Origin: Pararhodobacter zhoushanensis
GTDB lineage: Bacteria; Pseudomonadota; Alphaproteobacteria; Rhodobacterales; Rhodobacteraceae
Direction of reading: 5' to 3'
Assembly (NCBI RefSeq): GCF_003990445.1
Contig: NZ_REEZ01000005.1
Span: forward strand, 229,869 to 293,868
Length of the DNA stretch: 64,000 nt
Shown here: one piece after another, positions 18,187 to 26,723 of the stretch
Layout of the letters: every line of letters begins with the position of its first letter
How positions within the stretch are numbered: the first letter of the stretch is position 1
The notes under the pieces: generated by a model
The model's input: the letters and a program-made list of their open reading frames with translations, nothing else
Databases searched by the model: none
What the model was told of the DNA's origin: nothing
Position numbers and translations under genes: made by a program

Positions 18187-20276
18187 CCGACCCGATTTTC
18201 GGCCGCCTCGACCTGTCGTCCCTGTCCGTCTGGCGCGCCTTCCAGGACCCCTCGCTGAGCGAGCTGATCGGGGCGGGCGCGGCGATGGCGGTGATCCTGG
18301 GCGCGTTGGCCACGCTGGCGCTGCTCACCTGGATCCGGCTCTGGGGGCCGCTCTGGCGCGACTGGCTGACCAGCGTCGACCACAAGCGGATCGGCATCAT
18401 GTATTGCGCGCTGGCGCTGATCATGCTGGCAAGGGGCGTCATCGAGGGCGTGCTGATGCGCACGCAACAGGCTTTCGGACTGCACGGCGGCTTCCTCACC
18501 CCCGACCATTTCTCGGAACTCTTCAGCACCCATGGCACGATCATGATCTTCTTCGTGGCGATGCCCTTCATCGCCGGGGTGATCAATTACGTCATGCCGT
18601 TGCAGATCGGCGCGCGCGACATGGCCTTTCCGGTGATGAACCAGATCAGCCTGGGTCTGACTGCAACGGGCGCGGCGCTGGTGATGATCAGCCTTGTGTT
18701 GGGCGAATTCTCGACCGGCGGCTGGGCCAATTACCCGCCCTATACCGGCGCCGATTTCCAGCCCGGGCCGGGGCCCGATTACTGGATCTGGTCCATCGTG
18801 CTGGCGGGGATCGGCACCACGCTCTCGGGCATCAACTTTGCCGTCACGATCTACAAGGAGCGCGCGCCGGGGATGCACTTCCTGCGCATGCCGATCTTCT
18901 GCTGGACCGTCATCTGCACCTCGATCATCATGATCTTCGCCCTGCCGCCGCTGACCGTGGCGGCGCTGATGCTGGCCGCCGACCGCTATCTGGATTTCCA
19001 CTTCTTCACCAACGACCTCGGCGGCAACATGATGAATTACGTCAACCTCTTCTGGTTGTTCGGTCATCCTGAGGTTTATCTGCTGGTCATCCCGGCCTAT
19101 GGCGTGTTTTCCGAGGTCATCTCGACCTATTCGGGCAAGCGGATCTACGGCTACATGTCGATGGTCTATGCCACCATGTCGATCGCCGTGCTCAGCTTCT
19201 GCGTCTGGCTGCACCATTTCTTCACCATGGGTCAGAGCGCCAATATCAACGCGGCCTTCGGCATCGCTTCGATGGCGATCGCCGTGCCGACGGGCGTCAA
19301 GATATACAACTGGCTGGCCACGATCTTTCGCGGGCGGGTCCGCATGACGGTGCCGATGATCTACGCCACCGGCTTTTTCTACCTCTTTGTCATCGGCGGG
19401 CTGACCGGCGTCATGCTCGCCAATCCGGTGATCAGCTATCAGGTCCACAACACCTTGTTTCTGGTGGCGCATTTCCACAATGTCATCATCCCGGGCGTGC
19501 TGTTCGGGTTGCTCGCGGGCTATCATTACTGGTTCCCCAAGGCCTTTGGCTTTCGCCTGCACGAGGGTTGGGGGCGTGCGGCGGCGCTCCTCTGGATCGT
19601 CGGTTTCTCCTTCACCTTCCTGCCGCTCTACTGGCTGGGGCTGCAGGGGATGCCGCGCCGCTCTGCCTCGTTCGGCGATCCGTCTTTCCAGCCAATGCTG
19701 TGGCTGGCGCTGTTTGGCGGGATGCTGATTCTGGCGGCGCTCGGCTCGCTCATGCTTCAGCTCTGGGTCAGTATCCGCAACCGCGTGCAGTTGGCGGTGC
19801 CGCTGGGCGATCCCTGGAACGGGCGCTCGCTGGAATGGTCGATCCCCTCACCGCCGCCTGCCTATAATTTCGCGCTGCTGCCGCAGGTCCTGGACCGCGA
19901 CGATTTTGCCGAGGCCAAGGCCAGCGGCCGCGCCTATGCCGAACCCGCAGTCTATGAAGACATCGAGATGCCGGACAATACCGCGATCGGCATGATCGTC
20001 TGCGTCTGTTCGACGTTGATGGGGCTGGCGCTGGTGTTCTGGATCTGGTGGCTGGCGGTGCTGTCGCTGGGTGTCATGGTCGTCTCGCTGATCGGCCGCA
20101 CCTTCCGCACCGACCTCAGCCATGTGATCCCGGCCGCCCAGATCGCCGCCGAGCATCGCGCCTGGCTGGCGCGGGTCCGGGCGGCGCCGGCGGTGGACCG
20201 GCTGGCGGAAACCCATGATCGCAACCGGGGCCGGGCTATGCCGGAACGCCCCTTCGCAGCGGGGGCGGCGGAATGA
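18183..20276 (+). CDS. cyoB: Cytochrome bo3-type quinol oxidase subunit I
   Basis: 697 residues, longer than cytochrome c oxidase subunit I, as in CyoB. Heme-copper motifs are intact: SVDHKRIGIMY, STHGTIMIFF (low-spin heme His), QIGARDMAFP with the D-channel Asp, WLFGHPEVYLLVIPAYGVFSE-type loop with the His-Tyr cross-link site and gating Glu, LHHFFTMGQ (CuB His pair), and VAHFHNVIIPG (heme His ligands). The enzyme reduces O2 to water with ubiquinol and pumps protons across the inner membrane. ATGA overlaps on both ends. A heme O synthase gene (cyoE) is not in the cluster. Confidence 0.96.
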   Translation: MTDPIFGRLDLSSLSVWRAFQDPSLSELIGAGAAMAVILGALATLALLTWIRLWGPLWRDWLTSVDHKRIGIMYCALALIMLARGVIEGVLMRTQQAFGLHGGFLTPDHFSELFSTHGTIMIFFVAMPFIAGVINYVMPLQIGARDMAFPVMNQISLGLTATGAALVMISLVLGEFSTGGWANYPPYTGADFQPGPGPDYWIWSIVLAGIGTTLSGINFAVTIYKERAPGMHFLRMPIFCWTVICTSIIMIFALPPLTVAALMLAADRYLDFHFFTNDLGGNMMNYVNLFWLFGHPEVYLLVIPAYGVFSEVISTYSGKRIYGYMSMVYATMSIAVLSFCVWLHHFFTMGQSANINAAFGIASMAIAVPTGVKIYNWLATIFRGRVRMTVPMIYATGFFYLFVIGGLTGVMLANPVISYQVHNTLFLVAHFHNVIIPGVLFGLLAGYHYWFPKAFGFRLHEGWGRAAALLWIVGFSFTFLPLYWLGLQGMPRRSASFGDPSFQPMLWLALFGGMLILAALGSLMLQLWVSIRNRVQLAVPLGDPWNGRSLEWSIPSPPPAYNFALLPQVLDRDDFAEAKASGRAYAEPAVYEDIEMPDNTAIGMIVCVCSTLMGLALVFWIWWLAVLSLGVMVVSLIGRTFRTDLSHVIPAAQIAAEHRAWLARVRAAPAVDRLAETHDRNRGRAMPERPFAAGAAE

Positions 20277-20902
20277 GCGGCTCGAACCTTCATCCCGGCC
20301 TGAACCTCGGGGCCCGGCACGGCAGCGCGCATGAGGGGGCCGAGACCGTCGTCTTCGGCTTCTGGATCTTCCTGATGAGCGATCTGGTGATCTTTGGGCT
20401 GGTCTTCGCGTCCTATCTGACGGTCGCGAATCCGCTGGGCATGGCGGGTGGGCCCGGCCCGGCCGACGCTTTCGACCTGCGCAGCATTTTCGTCCAGACC
20501 ATGATCCTGCTCACCAGCAGCCTGACCTTCGGCTTCGCCACGCTGGCGCTCCGGCACGAAAAGGGGCGGACGGTGATCGCTGGCTGGCTGGGGGTAACGC
20601 TGCTGCTGGGGCTGGCGTTTCTGACGCTGGAGCTGCGCGATTTCGCCCATATGATCGAGGTCGGCGCAGTGCCTCAGCGCAGCGGCTTCTGGTCAGCCTT
20701 CTGGGGCCTCGTGCCGCTGCATGGGCTGCATGTCGCCCTCGGCTGCCTGTGGATCGCGGTGATGCTGGCGCAGATGGCGCTTCTAGGGCTGGTGCCGGTG
20801 GTCAAGACGCGGCTGCTGCGGCTGGGTCTCTTCTGGCACTTCCTCGACCTGATCTGGGTCGCGATCTTCTCCATCGTCTATCTCGGAGGGCTGATGCCAT
20901 GA
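20273..20902 (+). CDS. cyoC: Cytochrome bo3-type quinol oxidase subunit III
   Basis: 209 residues with five membrane helices, the CyoC length. Seen: FGFWIFLMSDLVIFGLVFAS, then GFWSAFWGLVPLHGLHVALG, and a closing WHFLDLIWVAIFSIVYLGG, all standard for subunit III of bo3 oxidases. It stabilises subunit I. Starts in an ATGA overlap with cyoB and ends in another with cyoD. Confidence 0.94.
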   Translation: MSGSNLHPGLNLGARHGSAHEGAETVVFGFWIFLMSDLVIFGLVFASYLTVANPLGMAGGPGPADAFDLRSIFVQTMILLTSSLTFGFATLALRHEKGRTVIAGWLGVTLLLGLAFLTLELRDFAHMIEVGAVPQRSGFWSAFWGLVPLHGLHVALGCLWIAVMLAQMALLGLVPVVKTRLLRLGLFWHFLDLIWVAIFSIVYLGGLMP

Positions 20903-21204
20903 GCGATCCTGACCACAGAAGCGAGGCGCGGCTTTACCTGGCGGGCTTCGGGCTGGCCCTGACGCTGACGCTGGTGCCCTTCGGGCTGGTCCATTGGGGG
21001 CTGATGCAGGGAAAGGCGCTGGCGATCACCATCGCGGTGCTGGCCGTGGCGCAGATCGTCGTCCATCTGCGGTTCTTCCTGCACATCGACCTCTCGCGGC
21101 AAAAGCGCGAGGATCTGCAGCTGATCCTTTTCACCGTGCTGCTGCTGGGGATCATGGCCTTCGGCACGCTCTGGATCATGGGCAACCTCGCCACGCGGAT
21201 GTAG
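20899..21204 (+). CDS. cyoD: Cytochrome bo3-type quinol oxidase subunit IV
   Basis: 101 residues with three helices. The start is ATG 20899, overlapping the cyoC stop. The motif VVHLRFFLHIDLSRQKRED is the CyoD signature (HxxFFLH-like), and the second half is a hydrophobic helix ending in TLWIMGNLATRM. It assists CuB assembly in E. coli. Last gene of the rightward operon; a 12-bp terminator stem follows 12 bases later. Confidence 0.92.
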   Translation: MSDPDHRSEARLYLAGFGLALTLTLVPFGLVHWGLMQGKALAITIAVLAVAQIVVHLRFFLHIDLSRQKREDLQLILFTVLLLGIMAFGTLWIMGNLATRM

Positions 21205-21215
21205 CGCAACGCATC

Positions 21216-21242
21216 GGCGGCGCGGGAGGGTCCCGCGCCGCC
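21216..21242. terminator. Strong symmetric hairpin between cyoD and the leftward operon
   Basis: GGCGGCGCGGGA - GGG - TCCCGCGCCGCC, a perfect 12-bp G/C stem located between convergent transcripts. It probably ends both; no clear U-run. Confidence 0.7.
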
Positions 21243-21260
21243 GGTCAGGCTGTCCGACGC

Positions 21261-21410
21261 TCAGGCGCCGAAGAGATGCGGGAACAGCCCGGCCAGTCCG
21301 AAGAGGATCAGATAGGCCGCGATCACGTAATTCAGGATCCGGGGGAAGATCAGGATCACCACCCCGGCGATCAGCGCCAGCAGCGGCTGCAGGATGATGA
21401 CGCCGGTCAT
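21261..21410 (-). CDS. DUF3096 small membrane protein
   Basis: 49 residues, beginning MTGVIILQPLLALIAGVVIL and ending GLAGLFPHLFGA. It is two hydrophobic helices around a short FPRILNY turn, matching the tiny DUF3096 proteins. Its ATG overlaps the stop of the DUF1269 gene (ATGA), which supports it being real and translationally coupled despite the length. Function is unknown. Last gene of the leftward operon. Confidence 0.75.
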   Translation of the reverse strand: MTGVIILQPLLALIAGVVILIFPRILNYVIAAYLILFGLAGLFPHLFGA

Positions 21411-21931
21411 GCCTGTTCCGGCGCGCTGGCGCCGACCTCCGCCTTATGGGCCGCATCGAAGGCGCGGCGCAGGTGGTTCTCGGCGTCGGTGTCGAGATTG
21501 GTGCGCAGCACCCGCCCACCATGATCGGCAAGCCGCTCGATCACCCGGTCCGAGGCCTCGGTCCGCACCATCATGAACAGCGCCGCCTGACCCGGTTGCA
21601 GCACCCCGGCCACATCCTTCATGAAGCCGTCGTTGATGCCGTAATCGGTCAGCGCACCCGACAGCGCGCCCGCCCCGGCCCCCACGGCCACCCCCAGCAG
21701 CGGGTTGAAGAAGATCATCCCGACCAGAAGCCCCCAGAAGGCGCCGCCGGCCGCGCCGGCGGTCCACATGTTGACCATCTGGTTGAGCTTAACATTGCCC
21801 TTGGCATCGGCCACTGCGACCACCGCATCGGCAACATCGACGAGATAGTCGCGGGCCATGGTCATCAGAGCGTCGCGGGCTTCCTCGGCTTTTTCGGGTG
21901 TGTCGTACCCGATGACGATCAGTTCGGACAT
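21407..21931 (-). CDS. DUF1269 membrane protein
   Basis: 174 residues from ATG 21931, chosen because AAAAGGAG lies seven bases upstream; 16 more codons are open before it. MSELIVIGYDTPEKAEEARDAL is followed by DAVVAVADAKGNVKLNQMVN, then a Gly-rich hydrophobic stretch with GAFWGLLVGMIFFNPLLGVA, and a helical tail. This order is typical of DUF1269, a stress-associated membrane family of unknown mechanism. It is coupled to the DUF3096 gene. Confidence 0.82.
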   Translation of the reverse strand: MSELIVIGYDTPEKAEEARDALMTMARDYLVDVADAVVAVADAKGNVKLNQMVNMWTAGAAGGAFWGLLVGMIFFNPLLGVAVGAGAGALSGALTDYGINDGFMKDVAGVLQPGQAALFMMVRTEASDRVIERLADHGGRVLRTNLDTDAENHLRRAFDAAHKAEVGASAPEQA

Positions 21932-21962
21932 GGGGTTCTCCTTTTCAGAATTTGTACGAATT

Positions 21963-22232
21963 TCAGTTGGATGCGACATGCGTGGAGTCGAAGCTTTCGA
22001 ACCATTGCTGCACCGAGCGTTCGAGATCGCTCACATGGTGGCCATGGGCCTCGGCTTCGGCGATCTCGCCGTTCAGACGCGCTTGCACACGCTCGTAGCG
22101 GTCCTTGAGCTCGTTCGCCGTCAGGTGCGCTGCGTCGTGCCGCCAATGCGCCTGCTCGCGCAGCTTTGCTTCAGCGGTCTCGATCCTGGTTCCAAGCGCC
22201 GCAAGGCGGTCATGAAGGGCGTCGTTTTCCAT
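21963..22232 (-). CDS. Small coiled-coil protein (sll1863-type stress protein)
   Basis: 89 residues, almost entirely charged helix: LAALGTRIETAEAKLREQ, then LKDRYERVQARLNGEIAE. Spacing of hydrophobics fits a coiled coil. Size and pattern resemble the sll1863-like stress response proteins, but similarity among short coiled coils is weak evidence. CAGGAG precedes the ATG. It lies between the 3-hydroxybutyrate dehydrogenase and DUF1269 genes. Confidence 0.65.
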   Translation of the reverse strand: MENDALHDRLAALGTRIETAEAKLREQAHWRHDAAHLTANELKDRYERVQARLNGEIAEAEAHGHHVSDLERSVQQWFESFDSTHVASN

Positions 22233-22250
22233 GGCATGTCTCCTGACAGG

Positions 22251-23033
22251 TCAGTTCATGTACCAGCCGTGGCTGACCACCAGCGACTGACCGGTGAGCG
22301 CGTTGGTCGGGAAGGCGGCGAAGACATGGGCCACTTCGGCCACGTCCTCGATGGTGGTGAATTCCTGGTCCACGGTCTCGCCCAGCATGATCTTGTTGAC
22401 GACCTCCTCCTCGGAGATGCCCAGATCGCGTGCCTGTTCGGGGATCTGCTTCTCCACCAGCGGGGTCTTCACGAAGCCGGGGCAGATGACGTTGGCCCGG
22501 ACACCGTGCTTGGCACCCTCTTTCGAGATGACGCGGGCTAGGCCCAGAAGCCCATGTTTCGCCGTCACATAGGCCGACTTCAGCGGGCTCGCTTCCTTGG
22601 AGTGCACCGAGCCCATGAAGATGATCGAACCCGAACCCGCCTTGTACATATGCGGCAGCACGGCTTTCGAGGTCAGGAACGCGCCGTCCAGATGGATCGA
22701 GAGCAGCTTTTTCCATTCGTTGAAGGGGAAATCCTCCAGCGGGTGCACGATCTGCACGCCGGCATTGGATACCAGCACGTCGATCTTGCCCCATTTCTTG
22801 ATGACCGCGGCGACGCCGGTATTCACCTGGGCCTCGTCGGTGACGTTCATCTCGACGGCCATGGCTTCACCGGGGCCCTGCGCGGTCAGCGCGTCGGCGG
22901 TCTTCTGCGCCGCATCCAGTTTCAGGTCGGCGATGACGACCTTGGCGCCGTCAGCCACATAGCGCTTGGCGATGCCCAGGCCGATACCGCTGGCCGCGCC
23001 GGTGATGATGCAGACTTTATCTTTGAGGTTCAT
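22251..23033 (-). CDS. bdhA: 3-hydroxybutyrate dehydrogenase
   Basis: 260 residues from ATG 23033 (GGAGAC upstream). SDR enzyme converting (R)-3-hydroxybutyrate to acetoacetate with NAD. Seen: [15 protein letters not shown], an Asp after beta-2 (IADLK), [16 protein letters not shown] (the bdh-type NAG loop), [20 protein letters not shown] with the catalytic Ser and YxxxK, and a C-terminal [12 protein letters not shown]. The [10 protein letters not shown] and [13 protein letters not shown] blocks distinguish it from generic SDRs. With the adjacent acetoacetate decarboxylase gene it would form a route from 3-hydroxybutyrate to acetone. Confidence 0.88.
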   Translation of the reverse strand: MNLKDKVCIITGAASGIGLGIAKRYVADGAKVVIADLKLDAAQKTADALTAQGPGEAMAVEMNVTDEAQVNTGVAAVIKKWGKIDVLVSNAGVQIVHPLEDFPFNEWKKLLSIHLDGAFLTSKAVLPHMYKAGSGSIIFMGSVHSKEASPLKSAYVTAKHGLLGLARVISKEGAKHGVRANVICPGFVKTPLVEKQIPEQARDLGISEEEVVNKIMLGETVDQEFTTIEDVAEVAHVFAAFPTNALTGQSLVVSHGWYMN

Positions 23034-23069
23034 GGTCTTGTCTCCGTTTCTTGCGTTGTGCACGAGGTG

Positions 23070-23432
23070 TCAGGCGGCAGCCCAGGTCAGGGCGTCTGAT
23101 TGCTCGCCGGCTTTGAAAAGTTTGGTTTTTGCAGGCAGGAGGGGCATGAACATCCGCATCCCGTTGGCGATCCAGTCGTGATCGGTGACGACAGCGATCC
23201 GCTCGAAGTCGCGCCAGTGCGTCACGCCGAACAGCGCGTCATCCAGCATGGCACCGGCTTCGAAACCCTCGAATTCCGGGCCGATCACATAGACAAAGCG
23301 CACCTTGCCCTGTGCCGTGATCTGCGCGTCCAGCGCCGGGATCAGGGTGGATTTGTAATCCTCGCCGGTGATCTTGCCGACGGCCCTGAAGGCCAGCACG
23401 TTGCTCGCAGTGGGTACAATACGTTCCAACAT
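23070..23432 (-). CDS. SpoIIAA-like (STAS superfamily) protein
   Basis: 120 residues from ATG 23432, chosen for the AAAGGAAA site. Pattern of the SpoIIAA-like family: MLERIVPTASNVLAFRAVGK, a KVRFVYVIGPEFEGF strand, DDALFGVTHWRDFERIAVVT and WIANGMRMFMPLLPAKTKLF. The family has a STAS-like fold and is often found beside membrane or lipid genes; its biochemical role is unclear. It lies between adc and bdhA in the same operon. Confidence 0.78.
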   Translation of the reverse strand: MLERIVPTASNVLAFRAVGKITGEDYKSTLIPALDAQITAQGKVRFVYVIGPEFEGFEAGAMLDDALFGVTHWRDFERIAVVTDHDWIANGMRMFMPLLPAKTKLFKAGEQSDALTWAAA

Positions 23433-23463
23433 GGGATTTCCTTTCGTTTCCTTGGGGTCGATG

Positions 23464-24201
23464 TCAGGCGAGGTAATCGTGAACGACCTCACCCAGGCCG
23501 AGCGTCAGGTCGGTCATCAGATGGACCGCCGAGATAACCTCGAGCACCGGCAGTTCGGCCACAGGGGCCAGCGCGTGCTGGTGCAGCTCAAGTCCCGCGG
23601 GGCCTTCCCAGGCGCCTTTCAGCGTCACATCCAGGGTGTAGTAGCGGACCAGCTCGCAGATGCGCGGGGTGCAATCGACGTGCGGAATGACCTTCAGCAT
23701 GAAGTTCGGTGCGTCGAAGCCCTTGAGCACGGTGGCATGGTCCAGTTCGCGGTGCTTGTAGCCCATGGTTCCGGTGGCAACCCGGACGGACCCCACATCA
23801 AGCGTGCCGACCAGCGTGTCCTTCTCGACCCTCAGCGCCGGATCGGCCAGCTTCTTCGGAAAGCCCCAGATCTCGCGGCCACCGGCGATGGGTGCGTCGT
23901 CGTTGAGGAACATCGAATGGACATAGCCGCCGGCGATGCCGTTCAACGTGACAGGGATCACCTGACCGCTTTCGGTGTAATCGCCGAAGCCGGTCGAGTC
24001 GGGCATGCGGATGAATTCGTATTTCACCAAAGGCTCGGGGATCTCCAGCGGCTCGGGCACCACCCGGCGCAGGGCCTCCATGTCGGTGCGGTAGGTGATG
24101 GTCAGGAATTCGCGGTTGACGAAGCGGTAGGGCCCTTTGGGATAGGACGGGCTGGTGACCGGCATCGCGAAGGCATTGGCTACGAGGTCAGCGGCGTTCA
24201 T
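23464..24201 (-). CDS. adc: Acetoacetate decarboxylase
   Basis: 245 residues, standard size. It converts acetoacetate to acetone and CO2, consuming a proton. The Schiff-base Lys is in [15 protein letters not shown], and the [21 protein letters not shown] block matches the family, as does [26 protein letters not shown] precedes ATG 24201, which begins one base after the patatin stop region. Located two genes from bdhA, so the pair would take 3-hydroxybutyrate to acetone. Confidence 0.93.
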   Translation of the reverse strand: MNAADLVANAFAMPVTSPSYPKGPYRFVNREFLTITYRTDMEALRRVVPEPLEIPEPLVKYEFIRMPDSTGFGDYTESGQVIPVTLNGIAGGYVHSMFLNDDAPIAGGREIWGFPKKLADPALRVEKDTLVGTLDVGSVRVATGTMGYKHRELDHATVLKGFDAPNFMLKVIPHVDCTPRICELVRYYTLDVTLKGAWEGPAGLELHQHALAPVAELPVLEVISAVHLMTDLTLGLGEVVHDYLA

Positions 24202-24202
24202 G

Positions 24203-25318
24203 TCAGGCTTCCTTTTTTTCGGTGGTTCCAAGATCGAAGACGTGCAGGCCATCGACCCCCACGCGGCGGGATTTCCAGGACGGGTGCGTCAACGTGCGGG
24301 TCACGTCCGCAAGCCCAGCGGCCCAATGGTCGGACATCGACTGGCGCGAGAATTCATAGTCCTTGCCGCTGCCCTCGAACCCTTCCTTGCGGTGGATGAG
24401 GTGCACCAGCGTAACCGGGCACGAGGGGCCCGCCTGGCGCAGCAGCGCCAGATCCGGGTCGTCACGCAGCCCCTCGGGCAGTTTCGCAGCCAGCCGTTCG
24501 GCGGCGGTGTGCAAGGCGTGCAACTGGCGGTAGCGGTCGGTGGTCAGGCGCGTCCGGCTGGAATACCGGATATCCTTCTCGCGCTGCTGGACCTCGATTA
24601 CGTCCTTGGGCAGCCCGCCCCGCGCGTTGAAGAGGTCAACCTGGAAGATGCAGAGCGGTTGATCGCCCTCGGCCTGTTCCATGACGTATTGCAGGGGCGT
24701 GTTCGAGACGAGGCCGCCGTCCCAGTAATGCCGCCCACCGATCTCGACCGGCGGAAAACCCGGCGGCAGGGCGCCGCTGGCCATGATGTGGCGCGCATCG
24801 ATCCGGGTGGTGCGACTGTCGAAATAGGTGAAGTTGCCGGTTTCCACATCGGTAGCGCCGACGCAAAGCCGTGGGCCCTTGCTGTTCAGAAGCTCGAAAT
24901 CCACCAACTCGTTCAACGTCGCCTCCAGCGGGCTCGTGTCATAGAAACTGAGCCCGGGTTCGGACAGGAAGGGCCAGAAAGCCGAGACAGGACGCGGTCG
25001 GAAGAAGCCCGGCGCACCGGCCAACATCACCTCGGTAGCGGCCAGCTCGGAAAAAGCGCGGCGCCCGCCGACGGTCCAGAAGGGCGCTGCCACCGGCAGA
25101 TTGTTGGTGATACGGTCCCAGAAGGCTTGCATCGCGGGCACCCGGTCCTCCGGGCGGTTGCCGCAGATCAACGCCGCGTTGATCGCCCCGATCGAGATCC
25201 CGGCAATCCAGTCGAACGAGAAGCCGTTCTCCGTCAGGGCGGCGAAGGTCCCGGCCTGATAGGCGCCAAGCGCGCCGCCGCCTTGCAAGACCAGTGCGTT
25301 GAGTTCGGTTCCAGCCAT
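24203..25318 (-). CDS. Patatin-like phospholipase
   Basis: 371 residues from ATG 25318; an ATG three codons earlier is possible, but AGGGG is too close to it. Patatin motifs are complete: oxyanion loop [12 protein letters not shown], nucleophile [11 protein letters not shown] (GxSxG), and the catalytic Asp in [11 protein letters not shown]. The C-terminal region ([16 protein letters not shown] and following) matches the longer bacterial patatins often found beside bdh/adc genes. It would hydrolyse phospholipids or another acyl ester. First gene of the leftward operon. Intracellular; no signal peptide. Confidence 0.88.
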   Translation of the reverse strand: MAGTELNALVLQGGGALGAYQAGTFAALTENGFSFDWIAGISIGAINAALICGNRPEDRVPAMQAFWDRITNNLPVAAPFWTVGGRRAFSELAATEVMLAGAPGFFRPRPVSAFWPFLSEPGLSFYDTSPLEATLNELVDFELLNSKGPRLCVGATDVETGNFTYFDSRTTRIDARHIMASGALPPGFPPVEIGGRHYWDGGLVSNTPLQYVMEQAEGDQPLCIFQVDLFNARGGLPKDVIEVQQREKDIRYSSRTRLTTDRYRQLHALHTAAERLAAKLPEGLRDDPDLALLRQAGPSCPVTLVHLIHRKEGFEGSGKDYEFSRQSMSDHWAAGLADVTRTLTHPSWKSRRVGVDGLHVFDLGTTEKKEA

Positions 25319-25435
25319 GTCGATCATTCCCCTGAAGCGGCATCGTTTGTCGTTGTTGAAGATGTAGGGGGCCTGTCCTGCGCCAGACTTTCGGCAATCT
25401 TACATCCGAGACAGATTCACCAAGCTTCCATGACA

Positions 25436-25470
25436 AAACGAAAAACCCGCCACCGGGGGGGTGACGGGTT
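25436..25470 (-). terminator. Intrinsic terminator of the small secreted protein gene
   Basis: Read on the minus strand: AACCCGtCACC-cccc-GGTGgCGGGTT followed by TTTCGTTTTG. It follows the stop of the gene at 25493-25900. Confidence 0.75.
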
Positions 25471-25492
25471 CATCGCAAAGGCGGATCTGTGG

Positions 25493-25900
25493 TCAGTTGC
25501 TGTAAAGCCAGCCGTGCATCGGATAGTCCCTGGGCGGGGGGCCGCCGAAGACCGCGGCATAGGTTTCCTGCTCGAAAGCGCGCACACTCGCGTCGCTGCG
25601 GCGGTCGGCCGGCGCGTCAGCGTTGAGATAAGTGCAGAAGGCCGTGATCATGATGTCGGCGACTTCGGGGTTGGTGGCATCAGGATAATCGGCGTGGATC
25701 TGCTGGGCCACAGTATACAGCGCTTGGCTGTTGGGCTGCGCATTGCCGACGGTCTGCGCGAGCTGCCCCAGATCGAGGGTATTGGCCCCGACTTGGGCGA
25801 AGACAGGCGCGGGCTCGGGACATTGCAGCGCCTGCGCGCCCGCCAGTGCGGGGGCGGAGAGGTACAGCACCGTCGCCAGGGGTAAGAGGGGGTTTTTCAT
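25493..25900 (-). CDS. Secreted small protein of unknown function
   Basis: 135 residues with a signal peptide (MKNPLLPLATVLYLSAPALA, cleavage near AGA-QA). The mature part has two Cys and ends in RDYPMHGWLYSN. I recognise no family. AAAGGAG lies seven bases before the ATG and a clear intrinsic terminator follows, so it is an independent unit. Probably periplasmic. It is upstream of and separate from the patatin operon. Confidence 0.7.
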   Translation of the reverse strand: MKNPLLPLATVLYLSAPALAGAQALQCPEPAPVFAQVGANTLDLGQLAQTVGNAQPNSQALYTVAQQIHADYPDATNPEVADIMITAFCTYLNADAPADRRSDASVRAFEQETYAAVFGGPPPRDYPMHGWLYSN

Positions 25901-26188
25901 CGCAATCTCCTTTCAGACAGGGCGCCGCGGCGGCCGGGCAGTTGCAACCGGCACCAGCCGCGGGCGGTGGATTTGGGGCGGCACCAACAATGCTGCGCCC
26001 CGCAAAGCGCTTAGGATTCTCAGACAGAAATTCGGCATGTTTCGCCTCCCATGGACGTTCAGCATGGGGCGTTTCTGACCGATCCTCTTGCAGCGGAATT
26101 GTCCGGAGTCTTACAAAAGCGACAGGTTCGTCAGCCGATCTCCGGACCGGCAGCGCGCTGCCGCTTTGGCATGGTTCCGTCGTAGGCA

Positions 26189-26286
26189 ATGCCCCTGCTC
26201 ATCATGGAGCTGGTCGGCGTTGCGGGGCTGGTACTGTCGCTTCTGCTCGGACGGGCTAACCGCCAGATTGCCGAACACTACCAGGT
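26189..26286 (+). pseudogene. Small membrane reading frame cut by an IS remnant
   Basis: MPLLIMELVGVAGLVLSLLL starts a hydrophobic segment followed by GRANRQIAEHYQ, then runs into the IS end. Probably the 5' part of a short gene broken by the insertion. Could be chance. Confidence 0.3.
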
Positions 26287-26582
26287 TCCAGACTCATTGA
26301 TTTTCAAAGCCAGAAGAGAACGGTCGCAGCGAGGGCGATGGCCGAGAGGAACACCTTCGGGCACCTGTCGTAGCGCGTGGCGACACGTCGCCAGTCCTTC
26401 AGTCTGCCGAACATGATTTCGATGCGATTGCGTCGTTCATAGCGGCGCTTGTCGTAGCGGGCGACCTTGCCGCGTGACTTCCGACCCGGGATGCAGGCCC
26501 GTATGCCTTTGTCTTTCAACGCATCTCTGAACCAGTCGGCATCGTAGCCTCGATCTGCGATCAGCCAATCGGAGGCTGGCAG
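26287..26582 (-). mobile_element. IS5-family insertion sequence remnant (transposase C-terminus)
   Basis: Minus strand, stop at 26304. The surviving ~92 codons include the second catalytic Asp (WLIADRGYDADWF), GRKSRGKVARYDKRRYERRN, the catalytic Glu region RIEIMFGRLKDWRRVATRYD and a hydrophobic tail ending VLFWL, all typical of IS5-family (IS427-like) transposases. Upstream of DRGYD the frame meets a stop near 26582, so the 5' two-thirds are gone. CCAGACTCATT at 26287 may be the surviving terminal repeat. It is the right border of the accessory block. Confidence 0.8.
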
Positions 26583-26692
26583 GCATCAAACCTATTGATT
26601 GCCGATCATAGCAAGTAATCGTTTTCTAGGGAAAAATTTTCCGGCCGGCATCAAATCAAGTGAACGCCGTCACGTGCTCCTGCCTTTGGGCA

Positions 26693-26712
26693 GGGGGGCG
26701 TTAGCCCCCCCT
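26693..26712. terminator. G-run/C-run hairpin before pncB's 3' end
   Basis: GGGGGGC-GTTA-GCCCCCC, the same first stem as the GGATATTT-box repeats but without the rest. Located 12 bases past the pncB stop (minus strand), so a terminator is likely. Confidence 0.6.
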
Positions 26713-26723
26713 AACACTACGTG

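Noticed and set aside
25901-26188. A gene in the gap before the IS5 remnant
   Set aside because: Short frames lack ribosome sites and family features; nothing convincing beyond the truncated frame at 26189.
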